Positions 1 to 11,800 of a DNA stretch of 64,000 bases are shown in pieces. Numbering within the stretch: the first letter of the stretch is position 1; every line of letters starts with the position of its first letter. Both the position numbers and the translations under genes were made by a program. The notes below the pieces were generated by a model. The model was given only the letters and a program-made list of their open reading frames with translations. It searched no databases and was not told the origin of the DNA. The stretch comes from Clavaria fumosa (taxonomy: Eukaryota; Basidiomycota; Agaricomycetes; Agaricales; Clavariaceae): NCBI GenBank assembly GCA_951802425.1, contig OX637798.1, positions 2,480,001 to 2,544,000 on the forward strand, read 5' to 3'.

Positions 1-3000
1 GTTTCCTCACTCGCAACCGTGATACTGTTGGGATTATGGGCCTCATCTCTGCTATCAATGACTCAATCCAACAATTTCTTGTAAGTAGATGGTTTGTACC
101 TTTCGGACACCGTGATTGAGCTGTGGCTACCCCAAGGTTGAAATTACACTTGTCAATGCTCAAAAGACCCTTGCCATTGAGTCCGCACTTGGAGTAAGCT
201 CATGAATGATAAATTGGCATAGTTGTACAGATATGACTGACTCATTGCTAGGAACATGCTGCCCGAGTTGAGGAACATGCTGCCCGAGTTGAGGAACATG
301 CTGCCCAAGCTGAGGCTAGCTTTCAGGTTTGTCTCTTCTTGTTGGTGTCCTTGTCCTGTTTACCATATGATTAATTTATCAGGAAATCAAGACAAAGCTC
401 AATGACTACAGTATGGTTTATTCATGATTTGATTCAGTGCTTGACTTATGTTTGGTCTGCAGCTGGTCTCAATCTGCCCCATGCTGCCACTGCTGGCTTC
501 GACTGCAATAATAAGCTAGTCCCATGTCTTGATGGCACTCGGAAACAGATTCTTGATGAGCTATATCAATGGATTGGTCATGACATCGAAGACCTCTCTC
601 AGGAGGGCATACTCACATCTTCTGACCATTTATGTGTCATGGGGACTCGGCAGATATTTTGGATCAATGGTGTAGCTGGGAGTGGGAAGACTACAATTGC
701 TTACACTGCTGCAGAGTTCTGTGAGGACAAAGGAATGCTTGCTGCGAGCTTCTTCTGCTCCAGGGATAATGCTGATTGCAGCAACCTTAATTTGGTTTTC
801 ACCACCATTGCACATCAATTAGGACAGTTTTGTCCAGAGTTCAAGGCTGGTCTTGCAGAAGTGGTCAGGTTAAATCCTGATGTTGTCTATTCCAATGTCT
901 CCTATCAGTTGAAAAGGATGATTGTCAAACCATTGCTTGCTGTGAGGAATAAATTTCCTCAAGGTTTAGTGGTGATTGATGCTTTAGATGAATGCAAGGA
1001 TGACAATTCCACATCCACTATTCTGGCATCTTTGTCTCAACACATTGACAAGTTGTCCCCATTGCAATTCCTCATCACCAGTAGACCTATTCTCCAGATC
1101 AGTGGAGCTTTTCAACATCCACATCTCATCAATGCAACCAGGCCACTGATTCTTCATCAAGTCAAATTGGATGTCATTAAAAGTGATATCCAGTGTTATC
1201 TGAAATGGCACCTTGGTGCTATCAAGCAGAAATATCACATTCCTGGTACCTGGCCAACTTCAAGAGATGTTGAAGACTTGACCAATATGTCTTCAGGCCT
1301 TTTCATATTTGCTGCTACTGCAGCAAGGTTCATTGATGCTGCTGATCCCAGGGGGCAATTGAAGATACTTTTGAACAAAAAGTCTATTACTGGCTTCTCT
1401 CCTCTGCAGCATCTGGATCAGTTATACTCCCAAGTGCTCAACACTGCATTCCCAGATATTTCTGATCAACTTGGAGCCAAATTGCAATTGATTCTAGGTG
1501 CCATTGTCACCCTTCAGGATCCTCTCCCTTCAGATCAATTGGAGGATCTACTTGACTGTGATGTTCTTGGTTATCTTCAGCAGTTACAGGCAATCATCAC
1601 CCTTCCAAATGATGGTGTTGGAGTCATTAGATTGATCCACCCATCATTCTTTGACTTCATTGTGGATCCTACCAGATGTTATGATGAGCAGTTTAGAATC
1701 AATCTTGAAGAGCAGCACACCATCATGGCAGAGAAATGCTTGACCATGATGAGAAGGCTAAAGAAGGATATTTGTGGCATAAGAGATCCCACCAAATTCA
1801 ACCATGAGGTTCCAGATCTCTCAGAGATGATATCCAATCACATTTCATGCAGCCTGCAGTATGCATGTAGATATTGGGGTGTGCATGTTTGCAGTGGCAA
1901 GCTTTCAAGTAATGTGATGAAGCTTCTGGAGGATTTCTGCTCAAAACATTTATTACACTGGATAGAAGTCTGCAGCCTTCTTGGGCATCTGAGAAATGCA
2001 TTGCAAATGTTGGCATCTGTGCATGCCTGTCTTGCAGTAAGTCCATATCCTTGTCAGTTGAGGTTGTCAAAACTAACATGTAATCCTTTCTGCAGATCAG
2101 GAAAGATGTGCATATAACAGTCTCAGCACTGTTATATGATGGTCAAAGATTGATTCAAGAGTTCTTTCCAGCCATAAGTGTATCTGCCTGGCAGGTGTAT
2201 TTTACAGCTTTGCCCTTCACCCCAACTGGCACTGAATTATACAAAACCTATCATAAGCAGATGGAGGGTGCAGTGATAGTGCAATGGGGATTACCAAAAC
2301 AATGGAGTGCATGTATACAGGTCATGGAGGGCCATTCTGGTTGTGTCACCTCAGTGTCGTTGTCTCCAGATGGCACAAGGATAATCTCAGGATCTGATGA
2401 CAAGACTGTGAGAGTATGGGATGCAGTCACTGGTGCTCATCTGCAGACACTCAAGGGCCATTTTGATGAGGTCACATCAGTATCATTCTCTCCAGATGGC
2501 ACAAGGATAGTTTCAGGGTCTATTGACAATACAGTGAGAGTGTGGGATGCAGGCACTGGTGCTCATCTGCAGACACTTGAGGGCCAGTCTCATTGGGTCA
2601 CATCAGTGTCATTCTCTCCAGATGGCACAAGGATAGTTTCAGGATCTATTGACAAGACAGTGAGAGTGTGGGATACAGTCACTGGTGCTCATCTGCAGAC
2701 ACTTGAGAGCCATTCTAATGGTGTCTCATCAGTGTCATTCTCTTCAGATGGCACAAGGATTGTTTCAGGGATATATGACAAGACAGTGGGAGTGTGGGAT
2801 ACAGTCACTGGTGCTCATCTGCAGACACTTGAGGGCCATTCTCATTGGGTCACATCAGTGTCATTCTCTCCAGATGGCACAAAAATAGTTTCAGGGTCTG
2901 AAGACAGGACAGTGAGAGTGTGGGATACAGTCACTGGTGCTCATCTGCAGACACTTGAGGGCCATTCTAATGGTGTCACATCAGTGTCATTCTCTTCAGA

Positions 3001-4072
3001 TGGCACAAGGATTGTTTCAGGGTCTTATGACAAGACAGTGAGAGTGTGGGATACAGTCACTGGTGCTCATCTGCAGACACTTGAGGGCCATTCTAATGGT
3101 GTCACATCAGTGTCATTCTCTCCAGATGGCACAAAAATAGTTTCAGGGTCTGATGACAGGACAGTGAGAGTGTGGGATACAGTCACTGGTGCTCATCTGC
3201 AGACACTTGAGGGCTATTTTGATGAGGTCACATCAGTGTCATTCTCTCCAGATGGCACAAGGATAGTTTCAGGGTCTGACACAGTGAGAGTGTGGGATGC
3301 AGTCACTGGCACTCATCTGCAGACACTTGATGGCTATTCTGAGTGGGTCAGTTCAGTGTCATTCTCTCCAGATGGCACAAGGATAGTTTTAGGGTCTTAT
3401 GACAAGACAGTGGGAGTGTGGGATACAGTCACTGGTGCTCATCTGAAGACACTTGAAGGCCATTTTGCTGAGGTCACATCAGTGTCATTCTCTCCAGATG
3501 GCACAAGGATAGTTTCAGGGTCTGGTGACAAGACAGTAAGAGTGTGGGATTCAGTCACTGGTGCTCATCTGAAGACACTTAAAGGCCACTCTAAGTGGGT
3601 CAGATCAGTGTCATTCTCTCCAGATGGCACAAGGATAGTTTCAGGGTCCTATGACAAGACAGTGAGAGTGTGGGATGCAGTCACTGGTGCTCATCTGCAA
3701 ACACTTGAGGGCCATTTTGGTTGGGTCATGTCAGTGTCATTCTCTCCAGATGGCACAAGGATTGTTTCAGGGTCTGATGATAAGACAGTGAGAATATGGG
3801 ATGCAGGAACTGGGGTCCTTCACATCATTCACTGTGATTCAAACAAGGGGAGGTCATGGCCATACCTCATCAATAATGGGTGGATATCCACTTCTTTCAC
3901 AAGGCATAAGCTTTGTTGGATTCCTGTAACTTATCGTAACATATGTGCATCCACTATTGATCAAGTGGCAGGGGTCACACCCCAGAATTCCATCATTTCC
4001 CTCCAATTCACTGCCTTGCATTCCTACCTCCATACACAGTTTCAAATACCTCTTCCTTCATATCATTCTTAG
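1..4072 (+). CDS. NACHT-WD40 NLR-like protein, copy A (5' end outside window)
   Basis: Predicted STAND NTPase/NLR-like receptor of the fungal NACHT-WD40 (HET-E-like) type, probably cytosolic. Visible exons: 3 (1-80, partial), 4 (137-193), 5 (252-326), 6 (383-410), 7 (463-2036) and 8 (2096-4072), all GT..AG. Exon 5 encodes three heptads of EHAARVE type. Exon 7 holds the NACHT: P-loop GVAGSGKTT, Walker B LVVIDALDE, then FLITSRP. Exons 7 and 8 join in phase 0 (CLA|IRKDV), so the two long frames are one protein and not a frameshift. Exon 8 carries 12 WD40 repeats of 42 residues from about 2321; the eighth lacks three residues (SGSDTVRVW). A tail with a GWIST..LCWIPV motif follows. Exons 1-2 lie upstream of the window. 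It is almost identical to copy C (offset 24,891) apart from a short patch. The domain calls are firm; the biological role is inferred from the family. Confidence 0.93.
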
Positions 4073-4907
4073 CTCTTGTCCATGGGATCCCCCACCAAGC
4101 ACAGTCCCAGGGGTGTGAAGATGGTGAAATGAGGAAAAAAATGACTTGAATCAAAATGTGTACTCAAATCTTAGTGAGAGGATTTGCATAACAGCCTCAG
4201 TCATTTCTTTTGTATGTCAGAGGTTTGAATAATAATCAGAGCTGCCAAACTGCTTCAGGAAGCCTTGTGCCATTGGTTCCAAGTCCATAAGCACAGCACT
4301 TCCCATCATCAAATATGTAGCCCCCAGAGACTTTATTTTTTCATGCAACATGCTTAGGCAAGAAGATATTCAGGTATTGTTAGAAAGCCATGCCCCAATT
4401 GGTTGAAGCAAGAATGTTATGATAGCACCATCATACTAACAAGTTTACCTCAAGAGAGACAAAGCTGATAATGAGCAGAGGCAAAGCTGACAACAGACAA
4501 AGTGATGCTGACAACAGACAAAGTGATGCTGATGTACAGAGAAGGAAAAATACACTTCATGCTAAACAATGAAGAGACATATTTTGATCAAGATTACATC
4601 CAGGTCAGAAGATAATGATAGATACAGCTGGTCACTGCAGGAACGGAAAGAAGGCCAAAACAAAACAAAAAAAAGGAAGAAAAAAAAATTAACCGAGACA
4701 ACACTGTTGAGATGCACGAGGGGAGGCGTTCCGCACTGACGACTATCATGAGCGAGTAGCGGTAGATACAAAAAAAAAAACAAGAAAAGGGGGAGAGGGT
4801 AAAGGTGGGGAGAGGCTGAATGGCTGAATGGCGAAAAAAGAATAGATTATGGACTATTACAAGGCGAGCGCTTGAGACAAAGCCGCGAAATGAGAGGGCG
4901 GGGGCGT
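4073..4907. other. spacer after copy A: NLR 3' flank, then Galpha 3' flank
   Basis: No gene seen. The first 400 bp or so recur after every NLR copy and presumably hold its 3' UTR. A 21-bp unit (ctgacaacagacaaagtgatg) is repeated twice at 4487-4528, here and after copy C only. From about 4580 the sequence matches the region downstream of every Galpha pseudogene in the window, including the truncated ones, so it is probably Galpha 3' UTR read on the - strand. The two convergent genes would meet in this spacer. Confidence 0.6.
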
Positions 4908-6782
4908 TTACATTAGTTCCGTGTGGCGCAGATGGTCTCGCAGTATGATCTCTTCGACTAAGGGAAGGTGAGTGGTTGGTTAGTCACAAGCTCACTGCAG
5001 ACAGGGTGCGAATGGGGAGGGGAGACCAGAGGGGGCTTATCAGTGCCCAGGTTGACCGCCGTGGATTCCGTATCCTGTGCGCATAGATACCATCAATGCG
5101 GAATGGGTAAAACGAAGGCCAATACGTACGATGACTGAAGTAAGGTGAAAGAAGAAGGGGCGTGGCCCGGGGGAGTGTTTCCGTTGTATCTCCCTGAAGT
5201 GCTGCTGGAAGCAACCATCAGACAACAACGAAATAGGATAGAACGAAACGAACACTTGGTCGCAGTACGCAGGTCGTTCTTCCGATCGCCAAAGCTGGGC
5301 ACGCTGTCCCTGATGCGGACGCCGCGGCGCAGCATCGAGTCGAGGATGTCGCACTTGTTGAAGAAGAGGATCATCTGCGTGTGCGCGAGCCACTTGAACG
5401 AACACACCGCCTACCACAGCAGGTATCTGTCCTTGAGCCGGTTCACGCGTCGGTCCTCCTTGAGCTTCCCGTCGAAGCACGAGATGGGCGCGAGGAAGAT
5501 GATCGCGTTCATGTCGTCGAAGGAGGAGTACAATGCCGCGCGCTGTGTGAAGACGTGGTCAGTCGGCCTTGAGTATAAATGGTACGCACGGATGACTGGG
5601 TCCCACATCGTACATGAGCCACTCCTGCGACCTGTATCGATTCAACGGAGGGGCGGTCAGAATGAAAGCCGCTTTCAAAGGGAGGGGCGGGGGAAATGAA
5701 GAGAATGGAACGCACCGTGGTCAAACACGAATTTGTACTCCTGCACGCCAAGCGTGCGCAGACGGGCTCGAATGACATCTGCGTCCGTCGGCTGGTAGTG
5801 GCGCGTGGCGGCTCGCTCGACGTCGTTCAGGAAGCTGCGCGGGGGCAAAGCGGGTCAGCACGTAGCACAGCAACGAAAGAGCAATAATAATAATAAAGCA
5901 ATAGTCCTGACCACCAGGTCGATACGCACAATCCTGGGGTCTCCTCAAGCCTGACGTTCCGCTTGGCCAGAGCGGACCACAACATAGGGTCCTCCCATAT
6001 CGCCTCCATGCCGTCCGCGCACGACGCAATGACTTCCGTGATGTCGTTCAGCTCCGTGCCCCAACCGCGCCTCGGAACGCGGGGGTCGGCTGCTGCGCCT
6101 CTCCCGTAGCAGCAGCAGCCGCAGCGGCGGCGGCCCGCCCACAGCGGAAGCGGTCCAGTGCGGTCTTCCACCCGTTGCGCGAGTTGATCGAGAACTCTTG
6201 CTGCTGCTGAACGCAGAACGCCGGGGCTCGTGTCCGTGTCGTCGAACGGAGCGGCGGTCGTGATGAAGGTGGAGTGCACCTCGCTCGCGGCGGCGCCGAG
6301 ACGCCGATCTAGGTCCGTCTGGACGCGTGCGACGAGAGACGCCGGGTGTGGGCGGCAGCTATAGCGGCGGAGGAGGAGGGGAGAGAGAGCGTGGAGGTTT
6401 TGGAGCGCCTGGCTATTTCGTCGGAGAGGAGGTCGAACACGGTGTTGACATTGCGGACGTGGTTGAGCTGGATGACGGCGCGCCATGAGGCGCGTTCTTC
6501 CTGCTATTCACGGCGGGCGTAGGTGATCAGCATGTGAAAAAGTGGGTTGAGAATGGGTGTGAGAGAAATAATAAGACCCACTGCTCTCGTTCTGTCCCAG
6601 GAGGAGGACCTTGACGGGGCGCTGAGCGCTGCCTTCTCCTGGTGGATCTACTCGTCGATCTCCTCGCTGAAGCGGCGGGCGTGGGACTCGGCGAACTCGC
6701 GCGCCTCGCGCTGTGCGGGCGTCTCGTCGCACGGGGGAGCGAGGGCAACGGCGAGGGGGTCGTCGTCACTGATGCGCGGCAT
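4908..6782 (-). pseudogene. Galpha subunit pseudogene 1 (after copy A)
   Basis: Decayed heterotrimeric G-protein alpha subunit, spliced and read from an ATG at 6782 to a TAA at 4908. Recognisable in order: N-terminal helix (DDDPLAVALAP...ETPAQREARE), P-loop exon RPVKVLLLGQNES, alpha-helical domain, YLLW and MILFFNKCDILDS (NKxD guanine-specificity motif), REIQRKHSPGPRPFFFHLTS, and a last exon ending EEIILRDHLRHTELM. Breaks: TAG in the N-terminal helix (6648-6650), TAG replacing the Trp of the ARREW motif (6504-6506), and no GKS microexon, so the P-loop cannot be completed. Several frame changes interrupt the middle. It converges with NLR copy A and diverges from the NHE fragment. It is near-identical to pseudogene 3 except in a central block. 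Confidence 0.85.
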
Positions 6783-7139
6783 GTCTTGGACGGGAATTCT
6801 GAGTGGATGGATGGGGGGCTTCTTGCGTCGGAGCGCCGCCTTCTCCTGGCGGATCTGCGTGGCTTCGCATTCGACCGAGATTTGATGACTCAGAGATCTC
6901 CTTTGAACTAGCGATGACATCATCGTTGATTCGTCGGGTCACACAACCTTGCACCACGATGAGTTATATGAAAGTTCTTTCTAATCTCAGACTGGCTAAT
7001 CTCAGCCTAGAATGAGCTCAAGATCGATCACCTCGAACCAAGCCGAGATTTGCAACTCTGAACACACCTTGGCGACACTTTCCCTTAGCCATCCATCGAC
7101 ATTGTAGTGTACCTTATGAGCTGTCCTTTCGTCGACTTG
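6783..7139. promoter_or_regulatory. divergent spacer between Galpha 1 and NHE 1
   Basis: No ORF of its own. It contains a stray duplicate of the Galpha N-terminal exon on the - strand (about 6818-6862, reading QIRQEKAALRRKK, without the TAG of the main copy). It also has an AP-1-like TGACTCA near 6884 and a GATGACATCATCG motif (CRE-like TGACATCA) near 6913. The same motifs recur between the other Galpha/NHE pairs, so this may be a remnant of a shared bidirectional promoter; that is inference. Confidence 0.4.
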
Positions 7140-7895
7140 TTTTGGAAGCTTATTTATTCATTCCCTTCTCTGGAGCGATCAACTTCTTCTACAGGCACGC
7201 CCGCGGCCAACAGAACGAAGAGCTGCCGCATTCACGCCAGATGACGCTCTTCTGGGCCGGTATGTGCGGCACCGTCGGTGTCACTCTGGCTGCAGGCTTC
7301 AAAGGACCCAACGCGCAGACGCTCCGGACGACCGTGCTCATCGTCGTCGTGCTCGCTGTCATCTTCTTTGGCAGGACATGGGTACGGATGCTCGAGATCC
7401 TCAGAATCCGCACGGAGGTCGAGGGCGAGGGCGCGTCCAGCAGCGAGGAGGAGGACGGCGGCGATGGGCGGAATCACCGAAGCACGCGCCTAAGCAGACT
7501 TGGACGATGGCAGCTCTACTTTGACGACGAGCTGCGTATCTGACGCATAGGAAACAGATGTTCCCACGCGGCGACCCTGCACGCACTACGCGACATACAA
7601 CCGTCAGCACGGGATGCGCAGATGCTAAACCCAGGCGTACTGTTCTCTGCCGCGTCGTCGGAGTCATACAAGTCGGACAGGGAGGAGGTACTGCCGATGG
7701 CGCCGACGAAGTCCGCTGCTGGTGGTAGTCGTAGTCGTGGGAACGGCGAGGAGGGCCAGGGTCGGACAGCGGATGGGGAACTTGTTGGGGGTGACGATGG
7801 CCGGTGGTTCCAGACGCTTGAGGAGCGGGATCTGCTGCCCATCTTCTCGAACGCGACGGCAAGCCAGACGCTCCACGCGCGTAAGGTGCGGCGGA
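7140..7895 (+). pseudogene. Na+/H+ exchanger (NHE) 3' fragment 1
   Basis: C-terminal part of a CPA1-family Na+/H+ exchanger, most like fungal endosomal/vacuolar NHE. The first frame (7142-7543) gives AINFFYRHARGQQNEELPHS, then FWAGMCGTVGVTLAAGFKGP (normally FWAGLRGAVGVALAAGF; the transmembrane Arg is lost here), a hydrophobic helix LIVVVLAVIFFG, and an acidic EEEDGG tail ending early at DELRI*. A second frame from 7622 continues the cytosolic tail (SAASSESYKSDREEVLP ... LLPIFSNATASQTLHARK). There is no N-terminal transporter core. Near 7895 the tail runs directly into an oppositely oriented Galpha fragment. It cannot make a transporter. Confidence 0.8.
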
Positions 7896-7919
7896 CTGCG
7901 TCAGGCATTGCGGCTGCTG

Positions 7920-8530
7920 GTCGAATTCGCAGCAGCGGTACAAGACGCAACTTCAGGAGACAGTGTTTTTCAGCGAAGTGCTGCTGCTGCTGCTGCTGCT
8001 GTGGTTGGTATAGTTGTAGCGAGGCGCGCCGGGAGACGCCGCTCCCGCTGGCGGCGGCAGAGGAGGGGTGACTCTGACGCTGGGCAGGCGGAGGAGAGAC
8101 CGTAGGGGCTTCGGAGAGCCGAGCCATTTCGTCGGAGAGGATCTCGAGAGAGGTGTTGACGTTGCGGTTGAGATTGAGCTGGATGACGGTGCGCCACGAG
8201 TCGCGTGCCTCATGCCATTCGCGGCGGGCGTAGGTAATTTCGAAGTCTGCGGTGTGTGCGTGTGATGGAGGTTCCATGAGCGATAGCATTGGAATCAACG
8301 AACGTCAGAGGTGGGATCGGCGAGCGTCAGGGATGAGCGGCTCACTTTTGACGATGGTAGATTGGCCTGGTACACGTCGTCTAATCAGCAATAGGGTTGA
8401 AGATGATGGAAGTGTGGGGAGAGAGGAAGGGGAGAAAAAAAAATTACGCACCGCTTTCAGGAGGACGTTTGTGGGGTGCCCCCCACATCTCAGCTCCTCC
8501 TCCTGGCGAATCTGCCTCCCGATCTTGTCG
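7920..8530 (-). pseudogene. Galpha 5' fragment upstream of copy B
   Basis: Truncated Galpha of a subfamily distinct from pseudogene 1. Exon-1 remnant near 8480-8530 (QIRQEEELRC..HPTNVLL, with LGQSE deleted). A 21-nt microexon at 8346-8366 gives GQSTIVK, the P-loop GKSTIVK with Lys replaced by Gln. The next exon (about 7935-8247) gives FEITYARREWHEARDSWRTV, IQLNLNRNVNTSLEILSDEM, a (CAG)7 run coding poly-Gln, and LLKLRLVPLLRI. It stops where the inverted NHE tail begins. No switch regions, NKxD or C-terminus remain. The same truncated structure lies upstream of copy D. Confidence 0.75.
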
Positions 8531-8553
8531 CTAAAGTGGCGAGCGTTGGGGGG

Positions 8554-8646
8554 ACGGGGAGCTCGTACGGCAAGTGGTTCCAGGCGCTTGACAAACGGTA
8601 CATGCTGCCCATCGTCTCGAATGCGACGGCGAGCTGGACATTTTAT
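8554..8646 (+). pseudogene. second NHE tail fragment upstream of copy B
   Basis: A short + strand piece reads GTGSSYGKWFQALDKRYMLP then IVSNATASW. It matches the NHE cytosolic tail (GEDGRWFQALDKRYLLPIFSNATAS) seen in the larger NHE fragments. It lies between the Galpha 5' fragment and the NLR promoter, so at least two rearrangements made this junction. It is too short to be functional. Confidence 0.65.
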
Positions 8647-8676
8647 GTAAGTGAGGGGCGGCAGCGGATGTTGGGG

Positions 8677-8839
8677 CGGGGGACGTGGTTCAGGGACACG
8701 TTGGGGAGACGTTGGGGAGGGCGCGAGGGTAGATTCATGTTGAGCAGGTTTTCCTTGTTTGGGAGGTCGGCGTCACATGACACCGGCCATCGATAAGCAT
8801 CGTCGCTCGCATCTTTCGTCGACACTACTAGTATCAATC
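8677..8839 (+). promoter_or_regulatory. conserved 5' flank of copy B
   Basis: About 165 bp before the start codon are shared by all NLR copies whose 5' end is visible, while the sequence beyond differs. It holds GTCACATGAC (8772-8781, E-box-like CACATG), one GATAAG (8792-8797, GATA-factor type site), and CTTTCGTCGACACTACTAGT directly before ATCAATCATG. Conservation limited to this block suggests promoter plus 5' UTR. Factor binding is inferred only. Confidence 0.5.
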
Positions 8840-11800
8840 ATGCGCAAAGCTGTTGACACCACCCTCGCGAAGCTAAAGTCGTCTACAGGACCTCAGTCTC
8901 TTGCCTTCATTAGCCTCCAGAATGCTCTTGCGCTTCTCAAGGAGGTTGCGGGGAAGTCGGGTGTACCAGGATTACAGGAAGGTATCAAAGGTTTAGTGGT
9001 TCTCCTCGATGCTATTCAAGTGTGTGAAACATCTCATTTACCATCCCGTCGCATTGCTCGCTAACCATCCACACAGAAAACCTCACAGAATAGCAGTGAC
9101 TTGGAATCACTCGACCGTCGTGTTCGAGACTTGCATATCATGCTGCAAGAGGCATCTGATAGCGGGACCCTGACTACAGTAATGACTGACCGTATCAACC
9201 GCTTGTCTGAGTGAGTCACCATCTCCCCAGTGTAACATTTTGTCAATCTCAGTCTCGAATGGCAGATCATGGAAGTCTGTCGGTGAACAGGCACAGCGTA
9301 TGATCATGCGTAACCACTTGAGGCGTTTCCTCACTCGCGACCGTGATACTGTTGAGATTATGGGCCTCATCTCTGCAATCAATGACTCAATACATCAATT
9401 TCTGGTAAGTAAATGGCCTGTACTTTTCAGAGACCATGATTGAGTGGCGGCTACCCCAAGGTTCAAAGTACACTTGCCATTGAGTCTGCCCTTGGAGTAA
9501 GTTCATGAGCCATGAAGTAACATAGTTACTCAGATGTGACTGACTAATTGCTAGGAACATGCTGCCCGAGCTGAGGAACATGCTGCCCGAGCTAAGGAAC
9601 ATGCTGCCCGAGTTGAGGGACATGCTGCTCGAGCTGAGGCTAGCCTTCAGGTTTGTCTCTTCCTGTCAGTGTCCTTATCTTGTGCATCATGTTCATCATA
9701 TAATTAATTTATCAGGAAATCAAGACAAGGCTCGATGACTACAGTAAGGTTTATTCATAATTTGATTTAGTGCTTTACTTATGTTTGGTCCGCAGCTGGT
9801 CTCAATCTGCCTCATGCCACCACTGCTGGCTTCAGTTGCAACAATAAGCTAGTCCCATGTCTTGATGGTACTCGGAAACAGATTCTTGATGAGCTATATC
9901 AATGGATTGGTCATGACATCAAAGACCTCTCCCAGGAGGGCATACTCACATCTTCTGACCATTTATGTGTCATGGGGACTCGGCAGATATTTTGGATCAA
10001 TGGTGTAGCTGGGAGTGGGAAGACTACAATTGCTTACACTGCTGCAGAGTTCTGTGAGGACAAAGGAATGCTTGCTGCGAGCTTCTTCTGCTCAAGGGAT
10101 AATGCTGATTGCAGCAACCTTAATTTGGTTTTCACCACCATTGCATATCAATTGGGACAGTTTTGTCCAGAGTTCAAGGCTTGCCTTGCAGAAGTGGTCA
10201 GGTCAAATCCTGATGTTGTCTACTCCAATGTCTCCTATCAGTTGAAGAAGATGATTGTCAAACCATTGCTTGCTATGAGAAATAAGTTCCCTCAGGGTTT
10301 AGTGGTGATTGATGCTTTAGATGAATGCAAGGATGACAGTTCTACATCCACCATTCTGGCATCTTTGTCCCAACACATTGACAAGTTATTCCCATTGCAA
10401 TTCCTCATCACCAGTAGACCAATTCTCCAGATCACTGGAGCTTTTCAACATCCACATCTCATCAATACAACCAGGCCATTGATTCTTCATCAAGTCAAAT
10501 TGGATGTCATTAAAAGTGATATCCAGTGTTATCTAAAATGGCACCTTGGTGCTATCAAGCAGAAATATCACATTCTTGGTACCTGGCCATCTTCAAGAGA
10601 TGTTGAAGACTTGACCCATATGTCTTCAGGCCTTTTCATATTTGCTGCCACTGCAGCAAGGTTTATTGATGCTGCTGATCCCAGGGGGCAATTGAAGATA
10701 CTTTTGAACAAAAAGTCTGTTACTGGCTTCTCTCCTCTGCAGCATCTGGATCAGTTGTACTCCCAAGTGCTCAACATTGCATTCCCAGATATTTCTGATC
10801 ACCTTGGAGCCAAATTGCAACTGATTCTAGGTGCCATTGCCACCCTTCAGGATCCTCTCCCATCAGATCAATTAGAGGATCTGCTTGAATGTGATGTTCT
10901 TGGTTATCTTCAGCAGTTACAGGCAATCATCACCCTTCCAAATGATGGTGTTGGAGTTATTAGATTGATCCACCCATCATTCTTTGATTTTATTGTGGAT
11001 CCTACCAGGTGCCATGATGAGCAGTTTAGAATCAATCTTGAAGTGCAACACACCATCATGGCAGAGAAATGCCTGACCATGATGAAAAGGCTAAAGAAGG
11101 ATATTTGTGGCATAAGAGATCCCACCAAATTCAACCATGAGATTCCAAATCTCCCAGAGATGATATCCAATCACATCTCATGCAGCCTGCAGTATGCATG
11201 TAGATATTGGGGTGTGCATGTTTGCAGTGGCAAGCTTTCAAGTGATGTGATGAAGCTTCTAGAGGATTTCTGCTCAAATCATTTATTACACTGGATAGAG
11301 GTCTGCAGCCTTCTTGGGCATCTAAGAAATGCATTGCAAATATTGGCATCTGTGCATGCCTGTCTTGCAGTAAGTGATATCCTTGTCAGTTGAGGTTGTC
11401 AAAACTAACATGTAATCCTTTCTGCAGATCAAGAAGGATGTGCATATGACAGTCTCAGCACTGTTATATGATGGTGAAAGATTGATTCAAGAGTTCTTTC
11501 CAGCCATCAGTGTATCTGCCTTGCAGGTGTATTTTTCAGCTTTGCCCTTCACCCCAACTGGCACTGAAATATACAATACCTATCATAAGAAGTTGGAAGG
11601 TGTGGTGGTGCAAGGGGCATTACCAAAACAATGGAGTGCATGTATACAAGTCATTGAGGGCCATTCTGAGTGTGTCACATCAGTATTATTCTCTCCAGAT
11701 GGCACAAGGATAGTTTCAGGGTCTGATGACAAGACAGTGAGAGTGTGGGATGCAGTCACTGGTGCTCATCTACAAACACTTGAGGGCCATTCTGACCAGG

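Noticed and set aside
2036..2108. Apparent frameshift between the NACHT and WD40 reading frames in every copy
   Set aside because: A GTAAGT..CTGCAG intron at the same place in all six copies joins the two frames in phase 0, so this is an intron and not a break or an operon-like pair.
2108..2110. Separate WD40 protein starting at GTG/ATG after the NACHT frame
   Set aside because: The supposed start lies inside exon 8 just after the acceptor; the upstream codons IRKDV are conserved and continue from exon 7.
2324..3835. Regularly spaced 126-bp repeats as a possible CRISPR-like or satellite array
   Set aside because: They are coding WD40 repeats in one open frame, with codon-level variation and no spacers.
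5145..5699. Long + strand open frames across the Galpha pseudogenes
   Set aside because: They overlap well-recognised Galpha codons on the opposite strand in GC-rich DNA and show no domain of their own.
7979..8000. CTG repeat as an unstable repeat locus of interest in itself
   Set aside because: Only about seven units, inside a truncated pseudogene; noted only as a possible breakpoint.
11355..11395. Early end of the NACHT frame in copy B compared with the others
   Set aside because: The difference (gtaagtgata) lies in the intron and does not affect the protein.
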